Below are positions 1 to 6,773 of a stretch of DNA of 64,000 nt, piece by piece. Source of the stretch: Paenibacillus profundus. Lineage in GTDB: Bacteria; Bacillota; Bacilli; Paenibacillales; Paenibacillaceae. Numbering within the stretch: the stretch's first letter is position 1; each line of letters begins with the position of its first letter. A model generated the notes under the pieces. It searched no databases, had not been told where the DNA came from, and saw nothing but the letters and a program-made list of their open reading frames with translations. The stretch covers positions 268,501 to 332,500 of the forward strand of contig NZ_JAJNBZ010000004.1 of NCBI RefSeq assembly GCF_021369635.1, in the 5' to 3' direction. The position numbers were made by a program, and so were the translations under genes.

Positions 1-1124
1 CCCTTGACTTTCCTTATGCAGACATTGTGGAGTTATATCTCTCCGTGGAACAAAGAGCCGACGTGCTTATGTCCATCTTAAGACAATCCGTCACCAGCGC
101 GCCCTCATTATGTACCCGCATTGCCTCCCGCTATTTACTAGACGAGCGAAAAGACAGCTACGATTTGGTAGAAGAGTTATACACCTTTGTTGGAACGGTC
201 AAAGACAATCTAGCCATTAGATTAGCCTTGTACAAGCTTATCATTGATTATACGCGTTCACATGGCATCCAAACATACTACGCTAAGGCGCTGCTGCAGG
301 AATACCTGATTCAACGAGATAAGTATGAAGAATTGCAAACTACATATCACACCGGAAAAAGTATTTTGAATTATGTTCAATTCTTGACGATCGAAGAACA
401 AATTAAGCTTTATTACAAGTTGGGCGTTCATGCCTACCACCTGAATAAATACGAAGAGGCGATAGAGTCGCTCCATTATGTCGAAAAGCTGGACGTTACG
501 GAAAGCAAATTAAAAGCGGATGCTGTTCTCTTGGTCAGCTTTTGTTGCTTTTTTATCGGCAATTACGATATGGCTGAAGCGAATATCAATAAATATGAAA
601 CCTACTCGTTTCCTGCTGTTTTAGAAAATGTACAGTTCATGCGGGGAAAACTGAATGCAAAAAAAGGAAGGCTTGCTTTGGCTACTAACCAGTTGCAAGG
701 CTGTCTGATGAGAAACCCCGGAAAAATATACATCATATGCGAGCTCATCGATTTGTATCTTCATCAGAACAACTTTAAAGCGATCGATCGGCTTATTGCA
801 AATGAAAAGGATTATATCGAGCTTACTCGGTTAAATCCCCTCGTTATTTCCGATCAAGCTTTTTATTACAAGTTAAAAAGCGACTACTATTATAGGCTGA
901 ACAGGAAAGAAGAATCCGTTGATTGTTTGCTAAAAAGCGCGACCTTGTTTTTTAAGATAGATAGGAAAAATAACGCTCATAGTTGTTTTGAACTGCTGTT
1001 TGATCGGCTATTAGGCGAGATCAGAGCAAAGAATGAAAACATCGAACAGCTATACGGTTTACTGCAGAAGGTAAGAGCAGCGTTTCATGCGCTGAAAAAT
1101 ATCCATCAGGAGGTTTTACAATGA
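1..1124 (+). CDS. TPR-type peptide pheromone receptor, RRNPP/AimR-like (5' truncated by window edge)
   Basis: The reading frame is open to the first base, so the N-terminus is missing; the GTG at 27 is only the first internal start-like codon. The visible ~370 residues are almost wholly helical with repeated TPR-like helix pairs (for example the stretch around LYYKLGVHAYHLNKYEEAIE, near codon 140), which is the layout of the C-terminal peptide-sensing domain of RRNPP regulators (Rap, NprR, PlcR, AimR). The length and the style of the helices resemble AimR (arbitrium receptor) most, in which a ~60-residue HTH DNA-binding domain precedes the TPRs; that part would lie upstream of the window. The stop codon overlaps the ATG of a 45-codon peptide ORF (ATGA), the classic receptor-pheromone arrangement. 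No phage genes are visible downstream. A Rap-type phosphatase is the main alternative. Confidence 0.7.
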   Translation, partial: LDFPYADIVELYLSVEQRADVLMSILRQSVTSAPSLCTRIASRYLLDERKDSYDLVEELYTFVGTVKDNLAIRLALYKLIIDYTRSHGIQTYYAKALLQEYLIQRDKYEELQTTYHTGKSILNYVQFLTIEEQIKLYYKLGVHAYHLNKYEEAIESLHYVEKLDVTESKLKADAVLLVSFCCFFIGNYDMAEANINKYETYSFPAVLENVQFMRGKLNAKKGRLALATNQLQGCLMRNPGKIYIICELIDLYLHQNNFKAIDRLIANEKDYIELTRLNPLVISDQAFYYKLKSDYYYRLNRKEESVDCLLKSATLFFKIDRKNNAHSCFELLFDRLLGEIRAKNENIEQLYGLLQKVRAAFHALKNIHQEVLQ

Positions 1125-1258
1125 AAAAAATGTGGAGCAATTTATCAGTTATGGCACTGGGTGTTGCCGTATTTGTCTATCCTCTGTTCGAGACGGTTGT
1201 GCAGTCTGACGTATTTAAAGCGTTCGCGGGCGCCGGCGGCGGAGTAGTGGAGTGGTAA
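1121..1258 (+). CDS. Secreted signalling-peptide precursor (AimP/Phr-like), 45 aa
   Basis: This small ORF has a strong ribosome binding site (AGGAGG, 1108-1113, 7 nt before ATG) and overlaps the receptor stop by 4 nt, so it is translationally coupled. The product has a basic start (MKKMWSN), a hydrophobic export segment at about residues 8-23, a short linker, and a small glycine/alanine-rich C-terminus ending GGGVVEW. This is the organisation of Phr, PapR and AimP precursors: export by Sec, then protease release of a C-terminal 5-10 residue pheromone that is reimported and binds the TPR receptor. The mature peptide cannot be fixed from sequence; the last 6-10 residues are the best guess. A terminator follows immediately, so receptor and peptide form one unit. 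Confidence 0.65.
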   Translation: MKKMWSNLSVMALGVAVFVYPLFETVVQSDVFKAFAGAGGGVVEW

Positions 1259-1294
1259 AACATTTCGTTATACCGTAGCGGAAATTTTCCATGG

Positions 1295-1326
1295 AACGCC
1301 CTTCAGGAAGGGTGTTCTTTTATTTT
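1295..1326 (+). terminator. Rho-independent terminator of receptor-peptide unit
   Basis: AACGCCCTTC (1295-1304) pairs with GAAGGGTGTT (1307-1316) with one G-U pair; a T-rich tract follows. Confidence 0.75.
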
Positions 1327-1467
1327 ACAGATTAGTATAATTATTGAGTTTTCTAGAGAATCCAAAAGCGAGGTTTCGAGAAACATGGGTTATACTAGGT
1401 CAGAATACAGAATCTGGATAACGAATTGTCGTCAGACCGTTTCCAGCCGGAAAGGGTGACCTAGCTA

Positions 1468-1704
1468 ATGAATATCGCTCATTTATCGGGGAAACGCACG
1501 CAAGAAGCGTTGATGCAGACAATTGAACGAATTCGACGTGAATTGGTGCAGGCGGTGAACGAGAAGAAGAGCTTCACGGATGATGAGATCGTCATGCTGA
1601 GCCAGCAATTGGATGATTATCTAGTGACGGTTCAGCAAGAGACATATGCCAAGTGGATGGTGTCAGCCGCCGCGTATACACGGACGGAGCGGTTGGACGC
1701 CTAA
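1468..1704 (+). CDS. Spo0E-like aspartyl-phosphate phosphatase (sporulation regulator)
   Basis: A 78-residue protein with two predicted helices joined by a short turn, and the family signature S-x-x-L-D (SQQLDDYL, about residues 50-57) on the second helix. Members of the Spo0E family remove phosphate from Spo0A~P and so hold back sporulation; they are short, soluble helical hairpins of 55-90 residues, which fits. The start ATG is preceded by GGAAAGGGTGA at a usable distance. It stands alone between the terminator of the peptide-signalling pair and the HAD gene. Function is from family resemblance only; the precise phosphorelay target is not shown by the sequence. Confidence 0.75.
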   Translation: MNIAHLSGKRTQEALMQTIERIRRELVQAVNEKKSFTDDEIVMLSQQLDDYLVTVQQETYAKWMVSAAAYTRTERLDA

Positions 1705-1794
1705 AAATATAACGAATAATCTTGTACGGGAAAGCAGGAAATATGCTCCGTGCGCCGAACTATGATACCATCAACCGGGGAAAGGGAGATGTGG

Positions 1795-2562
1795 ATGGTA
1801 CAGATGAACGTCGGCGGCTGCAGCGCACAGGTGCGCGGCATTCTGTTCGATAAGGACGGGACGCTGCTGCAATTTATTAGCCTGTGGGGTTGGTGGGCAG
1901 AGACGGTGCTTTCGGGATTGGAACGGGAGCTGAAGAAAGAAGGCGGCGAATTACCGGATCAGCCGGGTTATATATTGGGCGTGTACATTGAAGAGGACGG
2001 CTCCGTGCGCAAGCATGATCGCCAAGGGCCGCTCGCGATGGGCTCGCCTTCGCAAATGATAGGCATTGCCACATACCTGCTGTATAAGGAAGGCGTGCCA
2101 TGGAACGAAGCGGTTCAGCGTGTGACGGAAGTGTTCGAGTATGCGAACGATCAAGTGCTGGAGCGTGCGAACATCGTGCCGATATCCGGCGTCGTGCCGT
2201 TCTTAGAACGTTGCCGCGAGCTCGGTCTGCCTATGGCCGTAGTGACAGCGGACGACAAGCGTCCGTCAGAGCAGCATCTGGAAAAGATGGGTATCCGCCA
2301 CTATTTCGCTGCTGTTATTGGCGACGATTGCGTGGAGCATGGCAAGCCGTATCCGGATATGGTGGAGCTCGCTTGCCGGGAGCTCGGCTTGCAGCCGCAT
2401 GAAGTGGCCGTTATCGGCGATTCCGTCGGCGATATGGAGATGGGCCACAGCGCGGGCTCGGTGTTGCAGGTGTTCATCGATGAGGAGCGCCAATTCGATA
2501 CCAAGCCGACTAAGGCAGATGTCATGATTCGCGCGTATGATGAAATCGAGCTGACGCTATAA
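1795..2562 (+). CDS. HAD-superfamily hydrolase, phosphoglycolate-phosphatase-like
   Basis: HAD motif I is seen as FDKDGT near the N-terminus (nucleophile and acid/base aspartates), motif III as GKPYPDM and motif IV as GDSVGDMEMG near the C-terminus, with a helical cap between motifs I and II, so this is a Gph/PhoE-like subfamily I HAD phosphatase. It probably hydrolyses a small phosphomonoester; the substrate cannot be read off. The frame is open from 1750, but the ribosome binding site AAAGGGAG (1781-1788) is 6 nt from the ATG at 1795, which I take as the start. It is monocistronic and ends in a strong terminator. Confidence 0.8.
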   Translation: MVQMNVGGCSAQVRGILFDKDGTLLQFISLWGWWAETVLSGLERELKKEGGELPDQPGYILGVYIEEDGSVRKHDRQGPLAMGSPSQMIGIATYLLYKEGVPWNEAVQRVTEVFEYANDQVLERANIVPISGVVPFLERCRELGLPMAVVTADDKRPSEQHLEKMGIRHYFAAVIGDDCVEHGKPYPDMVELACRELGLQPHEVAVIGDSVGDMEMGHSAGSVLQVFIDEERQFDTKPTKADVMIRAYDEIELTL

Positions 2563-2574
2563 TAATAGAGCATG

Positions 2575-2621
2575 AAAAAACCCCTCTTATCCGATAGCTA
2601 GTCGGATAAGAGGGGTTTTTT
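2575..2621 (+). terminator. Strong bidirectional terminator after HAD gene
   Basis: A perfect stem of about 20 bp including A6 and T6 ends: AAAAAACCCCTCTTATCCGA pairs with its complement at 2602-2621 across a 7-nt loop. Confidence 0.95.
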
Positions 2622-2693
2622 GCTATTGAAAGAATTTATTAGTTTTATATACAGAGGAATAGGAAAATACGTTCCCATATCGATAGATGCGTG

Positions 2694-2702
2694 TGGTATA
2701 AT
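2694..2702 (+). promoter_or_regulatory. Extended -10 promoter of type I toxin gene
   Basis: TG-G-TATAAT just upstream of the toxin leader gives a good extended -10; no convincing -35 is seen. Coordinates are approximate to a few bases. Confidence 0.45.
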
Positions 2703-2765
2703 ATGGATGCAATAGAATAGGCTCTCAAGGGTGGTCGGCACATCTCCCAGAAAGGGGGTGCTGCC

Positions 2766-2849
2766 ATGACAGTGTATGAATCACTCAGTCTGATGATCGC
2801 ATTCGGATTGTTAGTGATTGCTCTGCTGTCCTTCCATAACAAGAAGTAG
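2766..2849 (+). CDS. Holin-like type I toxin peptide (27 aa)
   Basis: This 27-residue peptide starts MTVYESLSLM, has a single hydrophobic helix (about residues 8-22) and ends in a basic tail (HNKK). It matches the putative holin-like toxin family related to TxpA/BsrG-type membrane toxins of type I toxin-antitoxin systems. It is aligned without gaps to the two other copies in this window (50819-50902 and 52443-52526): same length, same ESLSLM/EALSLM core. The ribosome binding site AAAGGGGG lies 7 nt before ATG. CTCAAGGG in the leader (2724-2731) is exactly complementary to CCCTTGAG after the stop (2854-2861), so the mRNA ends can pair, as in regulated type I toxin mRNAs. Confidence 0.75.
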   Translation: MTVYESLSLMIAFGLLVIALLSFHNKK

Positions 2850-2985
2850 ACCTCCCTTGAGCTTAGATGGCCAGGAGGTCTACTTTCTGTCAATCTTAGT
2901 CGACTGCCCTAAGGGCAATCTATTGCAAGACCGTAGATGTTCCAGCATCTGCGGTCTTTATTAGTTTATTCATGTATGACTATAA
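2846..2985 (-). ncRNA. Predicted antisense antitoxin RNA to 3' part of toxin mRNA
   Basis: By analogy with the clearer copies near 50.7 and 52.3 kb, a minus-strand RNA should start near 2985 and end at the hairpin at 2846-2883 (GTAGACCTCC/GGAGGTCTAC), whose minus-strand exit is T-rich. It would be antisense to the toxin 3' end. A TATAGT-like -10 is present on the minus strand near 2979, but I see no good -35. Confidence 0.35.
2927..2963 (+). terminator. Terminator of toxin mRNA
   Basis: AAGACCGTAGATG (2927-2939) pairs with CATCTGCGGTCTT (2946-2958) and is followed by a T-rich tract. It places the toxin mRNA 3' end about 110 nt past the stop codon, leaving room for antisense overlap. Confidence 0.7.
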
Positions 2986-3075
2986 TAAAACGAATTTCTA
3001 TAGAAATAATACCATAAATAAGGATGCATTGAAAGGTGATGATTGTAATATACGGTTTCAGTTGTCACGAATTGA

Positions 3076-4704
3076 CTAAGACGCCGAGGCCGTTGCGGTC
3101 AGCACCTCCGTTAATTTCGCTTGGAAGGAATCTGCTCCGACACGCAGGAAGAAGGTATGGAACGATTCGCCCGCATGGCGTTCCTGCTTATAGTAGAGCA
3201 GCAGCTGCTCCAACACATGCGGGACGTCGTCTCCCTTCACGCGGCCTTTCAGTGTCGTATTGAAGCGGGCATTCGGACCGAGAATACCGCCCACGGCGAT
3301 ATCGAAGGCGTCGATCATGCCTTGCTCTGTCTTTACCAGCGCTCCTTGCAGGCCGATGTCTGCCACGTGCTTCTGCCCGCAAGCATTCGGACAGCCGATA
3401 AAGTGGATGCGGATGAACTCGTTCAACTCTGGCACGCGCGCATCCAAATACTCGGCAACGCGGCGGGCGCGCTCTTTCGTTTCGACGATGGCCAGGTTGC
3501 AGAACTCGTTGCCCGTGCAGGACACGGTGCGGCTCATGAACGGCTTCGGGAACGGGGTGAGCCGCTGCAGCACGGGAGCCGACAGCACGGTATCCAGATG
3601 CTTCTCCTGAATCCCTGTTATTATTATATTTTGCGACATGGTCGTTCGCAGGGTGCCGTCACCGTACTTCTCAGCCAGATCAGCTAACTGATGGAACTCC
3701 TCCGCGTTCAGGCGCCCGATAGGCACATTAAGTCCTACGTAATGCAGCCCCGCTTGATGCTGCGGATGAACGCCATCGAAATAGGCAGCCTGCCAGCCAA
3801 GCGTTTTATCGTCGCCACGTGCCGGGAACTTCCCGATCAGTTCTTCCAATTGCGCTTGGAATTTCTCGACGCCCCAGGCAGCGATTAAGAACTTGAGCCG
3901 CGCCTGATGGCGCTTCTCCCGGAAGCCGTTATCACGGAACAACGTCGTTACGCCGATTGCCACCTTGAGCACTTCCTCAGGACGAATAAACATATCGAGC
4001 GGCTTGGCCAAGAACGGCTTCGCTGATAACCCGCCGCCCACATGGGCGTGGAAGCCGAGCACCTGCTCGCCGTCGATCTCTTTTACGGCTGGAGTGAAGG
4101 CGAGGTCGTTAATTTCCGCGTGCGCATTGTTGTAAAGGTTGGCGGAGATGGACATTTTGTATTTGCGGGGAAGGTTGGAGAAGTCACGATTCAATAGGAA
4201 AAAGTCGTTTACTTCGTTCACGAGCGCGGTCGTATCCATTAACTCATTTGGATCGATGCCAGCAAGGGGATTACCAACAATCGTGCGAGGGCAGTCGCCG
4301 CAGGCTTCATAGGAATATAAGCCGACGTCTTCCAGCCGCTTGAAAATATCTGGGAGGTCCTCCACGCGCAGCCAATGATATTGAATCGCTTGCCGCGTCG
4401 TCACATCCATCAGACTGCGCCCATACAGTTGGGCAATATCCGCCAACGCTCTAGCTTGGGCCACGTTCATAATTCCTGAATTAATGCGGATGCGCATCAT
4501 GAAATAGCCATCCTTTGGCTTTTGTTCGTAGACGCCCGCCCATTTAAAACGGCCTTTGTCGTCTTCGGGAATGGATTCGTAGCCTCGCAGCGCATACGTC
4601 TCAATAATGTCGCGGATGACATCCAGTCCGTCCTTTTCCATTTTGACAAACTCAAACTTATTCAACTTCGAAGGGTCCTGCATCCACACCGGCTCATACG
4701 CCAT
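3076..4704 (-). CDS. Ferredoxin-type assimilatory sulfite/nitrite reductase (siroheme, 4Fe-4S)
   Basis: At 542 residues this fits single-chain ferredoxin-dependent sulfite/nitrite reductases. Two ferredoxin-like half domains alternate with two siroheme/4Fe-4S domains. The cluster ligands are visible as C396-x5-C402 (CTGNEFC) and C438-x3-C442 (CPNAC). TTRQAIQYHWL near residue 100 is a typical siroheme/substrate-binding arginine segment. The enzyme takes six electrons to make sulfide from sulfite or ammonia from nitrite; sequence alone does not decide which. It is monocistronic and divergent from the gene at 5060. A GGAATTA element on the minus strand about 55 nt upstream resembles a half of a CymR-type sulfur-control site, but this is weak. 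Confidence 0.85.
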   Translation of the reverse strand: MAYEPVWMQDPSKLNKFEFVKMEKDGLDVIRDIIETYALRGYESIPEDDKGRFKWAGVYEQKPKDGYFMMRIRINSGIMNVAQARALADIAQLYGRSLMDVTTRQAIQYHWLRVEDLPDIFKRLEDVGLYSYEACGDCPRTIVGNPLAGIDPNELMDTTALVNEVNDFFLLNRDFSNLPRKYKMSISANLYNNAHAEINDLAFTPAVKEIDGEQVLGFHAHVGGGLSAKPFLAKPLDMFIRPEEVLKVAIGVTTLFRDNGFREKRHQARLKFLIAAWGVEKFQAQLEELIGKFPARGDDKTLGWQAAYFDGVHPQHQAGLHYVGLNVPIGRLNAEEFHQLADLAEKYGDGTLRTTMSQNIIITGIQEKHLDTVLSAPVLQRLTPFPKPFMSRTVSCTGNEFCNLAIVETKERARRVAEYLDARVPELNEFIRIHFIGCPNACGQKHVADIGLQGALVKTEQGMIDAFDIAVGGILGPNARFNTTLKGRVKGDDVPHVLEQLLLYYKQERHAGESFHTFFLRVGADSFQAKLTEVLTATASAS

Positions 4705-5059
4705 AGGTAATCCCTCGCTTCCTCATCTAAATTCTAATCTGATTAATTCCGATATAAATAGTATGAATTAAGCTTTAGCTCATCGTAGCATATTTACAGA
4801 AGGCCCACAATAAGGTAAGGTAAAAAAAGGTATTACTCTTTCTAATAAATGATCGCGAAATTGCTTATGAAATGGCTGAAAGTAAGCGTTATCCCTTTAT
4901 CTATGACATCAGTCATCGAATTCAGGCTGCATCAAGCATAAAACGTGAAAAATTGGTGACAATCTTGTTAAATATAATGATTTTGACTTGCATCTGAAGC
5001 TGGGTAAATATAACATAGACTCAGATAGGTAAAATGCGCGTGTAGAGGGAGGTCGCACC
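4705..5059. other. Divergent intergenic region (355 bp)
   Basis: AT-rich spacer between the divergent reductase and small membrane protein genes. It must hold both promoters. TTGACT near 4981 is a possible -35 for the rightward gene, but no well-spaced -10 is seen. No ORF or RNA structure is supported. Confidence 0.5.
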
Positions 5060-5263
5060 ATGTTTCTGGCCGAGGGAGCACAACAAACTGAAAGTTTATT
5101 TCAATTGTTCGACATATTCATGATCGTGTTTACGATCATCCTGGTGTGGGCGGTTATTCGTCAAGTGAAGCAGCGCCAACGTAATTTATTAGCACTCGGC
5201 TTTGCCGTAGTCAGTTTGCTTGTGTTCTTGTTTGCAGACTGGATCATGATTCAGGGTTGGTAG
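5060..5263 (+). CDS. Small two-TM membrane protein of unknown function
   Basis: A 67-residue product with two hydrophobic segments (about residues 17-34 and 43-63) separated by a basic loop (RQVKQRQRN), so both ends probably lie outside and the loop in the cytoplasm. A strong ribosome binding site GAGGGAGG lies 7 nt before ATG. I do not recognise a family with confidence; the size and two-helix layout resemble DUF2759-type Bacillus proteins. It is followed by a perfect terminator and has no operon partner. Confidence 0.6.
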   Translation: MFLAEGAQQTESLFQLFDIFMIVFTIILVWAVIRQVKQRQRNLLALGFAVVSLLVFLFADWIMIQGW

Positions 5264-5380
5264 GGGCATCCCTCCACGATTCTATATTTAGAGGTAGTTT
5301 AGTTTAAACATGCATTATTACATCGCGGGATAAGATGGCATGGTCAAGTTGCGCGATACATAAGAAAGTTCAGAACAGGC

Positions 5381-5419
5381 AGGCTCTTTGGTGGGAATTC
5401 ATCAAAGAGCCTTTTTTTC
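5381..5419 (+). terminator. Rho-independent terminator
   Basis: AGGCTCTTTG (5381-5390) pairs perfectly with CAAAGAGCCT (5403-5412), followed by T6. Confidence 0.9.
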
Positions 5420-5496
5420 GCTTGCGTAATAGGGGAATATCATCAATATTGGTATGTAGAGCAGTAGAGGCTGCAGAGCAAGGAAGGAGCAAACAA

Positions 5497-6672
5497 ATGG
5501 GAGAGCGGCGTAAGAACAGCATCGGACGGCGGACGTGGCGCGTGGGGATCAGTATCGTGCTGGGACTGACGCTGGGGGTCACGAGTGTGTCCGGGCAAGC
5601 GTCAAATTCAGTTACGATGAAAGCAACGAAGGTGAAAGACAAGGTATACATCGAGGCGGATGCGTTCGAGCAAATGACGGGGAGCAAAGGGATGTATGAT
5701 GCCAAGACGAAGACATACCGTTACGCGCCAAATGATATTCCAGCCATCGTAAAAAAGGTCAGTCCATCGGTCGTCTCCATCATTGGAAAGCACCGGGATG
5801 CGGAGGATAATTCGGACAATTGGCTGGCTCACGGCACTGGCGTCGTAGTGCGTCAAGATGGGTGGATTGTTACGAATGCGCACGTCATCTCGGAGCTGGT
5901 GCATCCGCTGGTCGTGACGCCGAACGGAAAATCATATCCGGTCACAAAATGGTTCGCCGACGAAGAAAGCGATCTGGCGATCGCGAAGATTGCTGTAACG
6001 GGCTTGCAGCCGGTCTCTTTCGTACAGCCTGATGCGGCATTGCAGGTAGGGGAATCGGTCGTAGCATTGGGCACGCCGGTGTCCTTCACGCTGCGCAATT
6101 CGGCGACGACGGGCATTATTAGCGGAACCGATCGTGCAGTAGAATCCAGCTATAAGCTGATTCAGACGGATGCAGCCATAAATCCGGGCAATAGCGGCGG
6201 CCCGCTTGTGAACATGAAAGGCGAGGTCGTCGGCATTAATAGTATGAAGTTCGCTGCGGTTGGCATTGAAAATATGGGCTTTGCCATCCCTGCCGACACC
6301 GTGAAGATGGCTGTACAGCACTTTTTCAAATTCGGGAAGATAAAGCGGGCTTCACTCGGTGTAGAAATGGAGGAAAGCTGGGCTGCGTATGTCGGGCTGC
6401 CATCGGATGATCCAATTAAGGTGACGACCGTGCAGAGCGCATCGGCGAAGAAGGCTGGCATAGCAGCTGGTGACGTATTGTATTCCATTAACGGCAAGTC
6501 TGTAAAGACGATCGTGGATGTGCATGAAGCGCTGAAGCTGAAGCTTCCGGGCCAGCAGGTGAAGCTAATGATGCAGTCGGGCGGCGACCTCGTCGCTCGG
6601 ACGGTAACGTTGACGGAAGAAAAGCCCGTGAAGAAGTCTGAGGAGCAACAGAGCAAAGAAGTCGCGGATTGA
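5497..6672 (+). CDS. Secreted HtrA/DegP-like serine protease with PDZ domain
   Basis: The trypsin-like triad is visible: H129 (TNAHVI), D159 (ESDLAIAKI) and S233 (GNSGGPLV). A basic N-terminus and hydrophobic segment (about residues 10-35, ending near SVSGQA) make a signal peptide or membrane anchor. A short Cu-amine-oxidase-like stalk motif precedes the protease domain, and a PDZ domain fills about residues 285-375. The start is ATG 5497, which has AAGGAAGGAG 6 nt upstream, although the frame is open from 5335. HtrA proteins degrade or refold misfolded extracytoplasmic proteins under stress. The next gene, also secreted, follows after about 100 nt, so the pair may be co-transcribed. Confidence 0.85.
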   Translation: MGERRKNSIGRRTWRVGISIVLGLTLGVTSVSGQASNSVTMKATKVKDKVYIEADAFEQMTGSKGMYDAKTKTYRYAPNDIPAIVKKVSPSVVSIIGKHRDAEDNSDNWLAHGTGVVVRQDGWIVTNAHVISELVHPLVVTPNGKSYPVTKWFADEESDLAIAKIAVTGLQPVSFVQPDAALQVGESVVALGTPVSFTLRNSATTGIISGTDRAVESSYKLIQTDAAINPGNSGGPLVNMKGEVVGINSMKFAAVGIENMGFAIPADTVKMAVQHFFKFGKIKRASLGVEMEESWAAYVGLPSDDPIKVTTVQSASAKKAGIAAGDVLYSINGKSVKTIVDVHEALKLKLPGQQVKLMMQSGGDLVARTVTLTEEKPVKKSEEQQSKEVAD

Positions 6673-6773
6673 GCAGGGAATTGCCAAAAAGCGTAGAAAT
6701 AAAAAGAATCGCTAATAAGACAGGTAAATACAACACTTTTTATAACTGGAATTATTCTAGGGGGAGTGTTTTT

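Noticed and set aside
1..1326. A prophage carrying an arbitrium lysis-lysogeny switch
   Set aside because: The receptor looks AimR-like, but no integrase, repressor or structural phage gene follows within the window; phage origin cannot be supported from here.
2766..2849. A phage holin
   Set aside because: At 27 residues with one helix and no lysis genes nearby, the type I toxin reading fits better than a holin.
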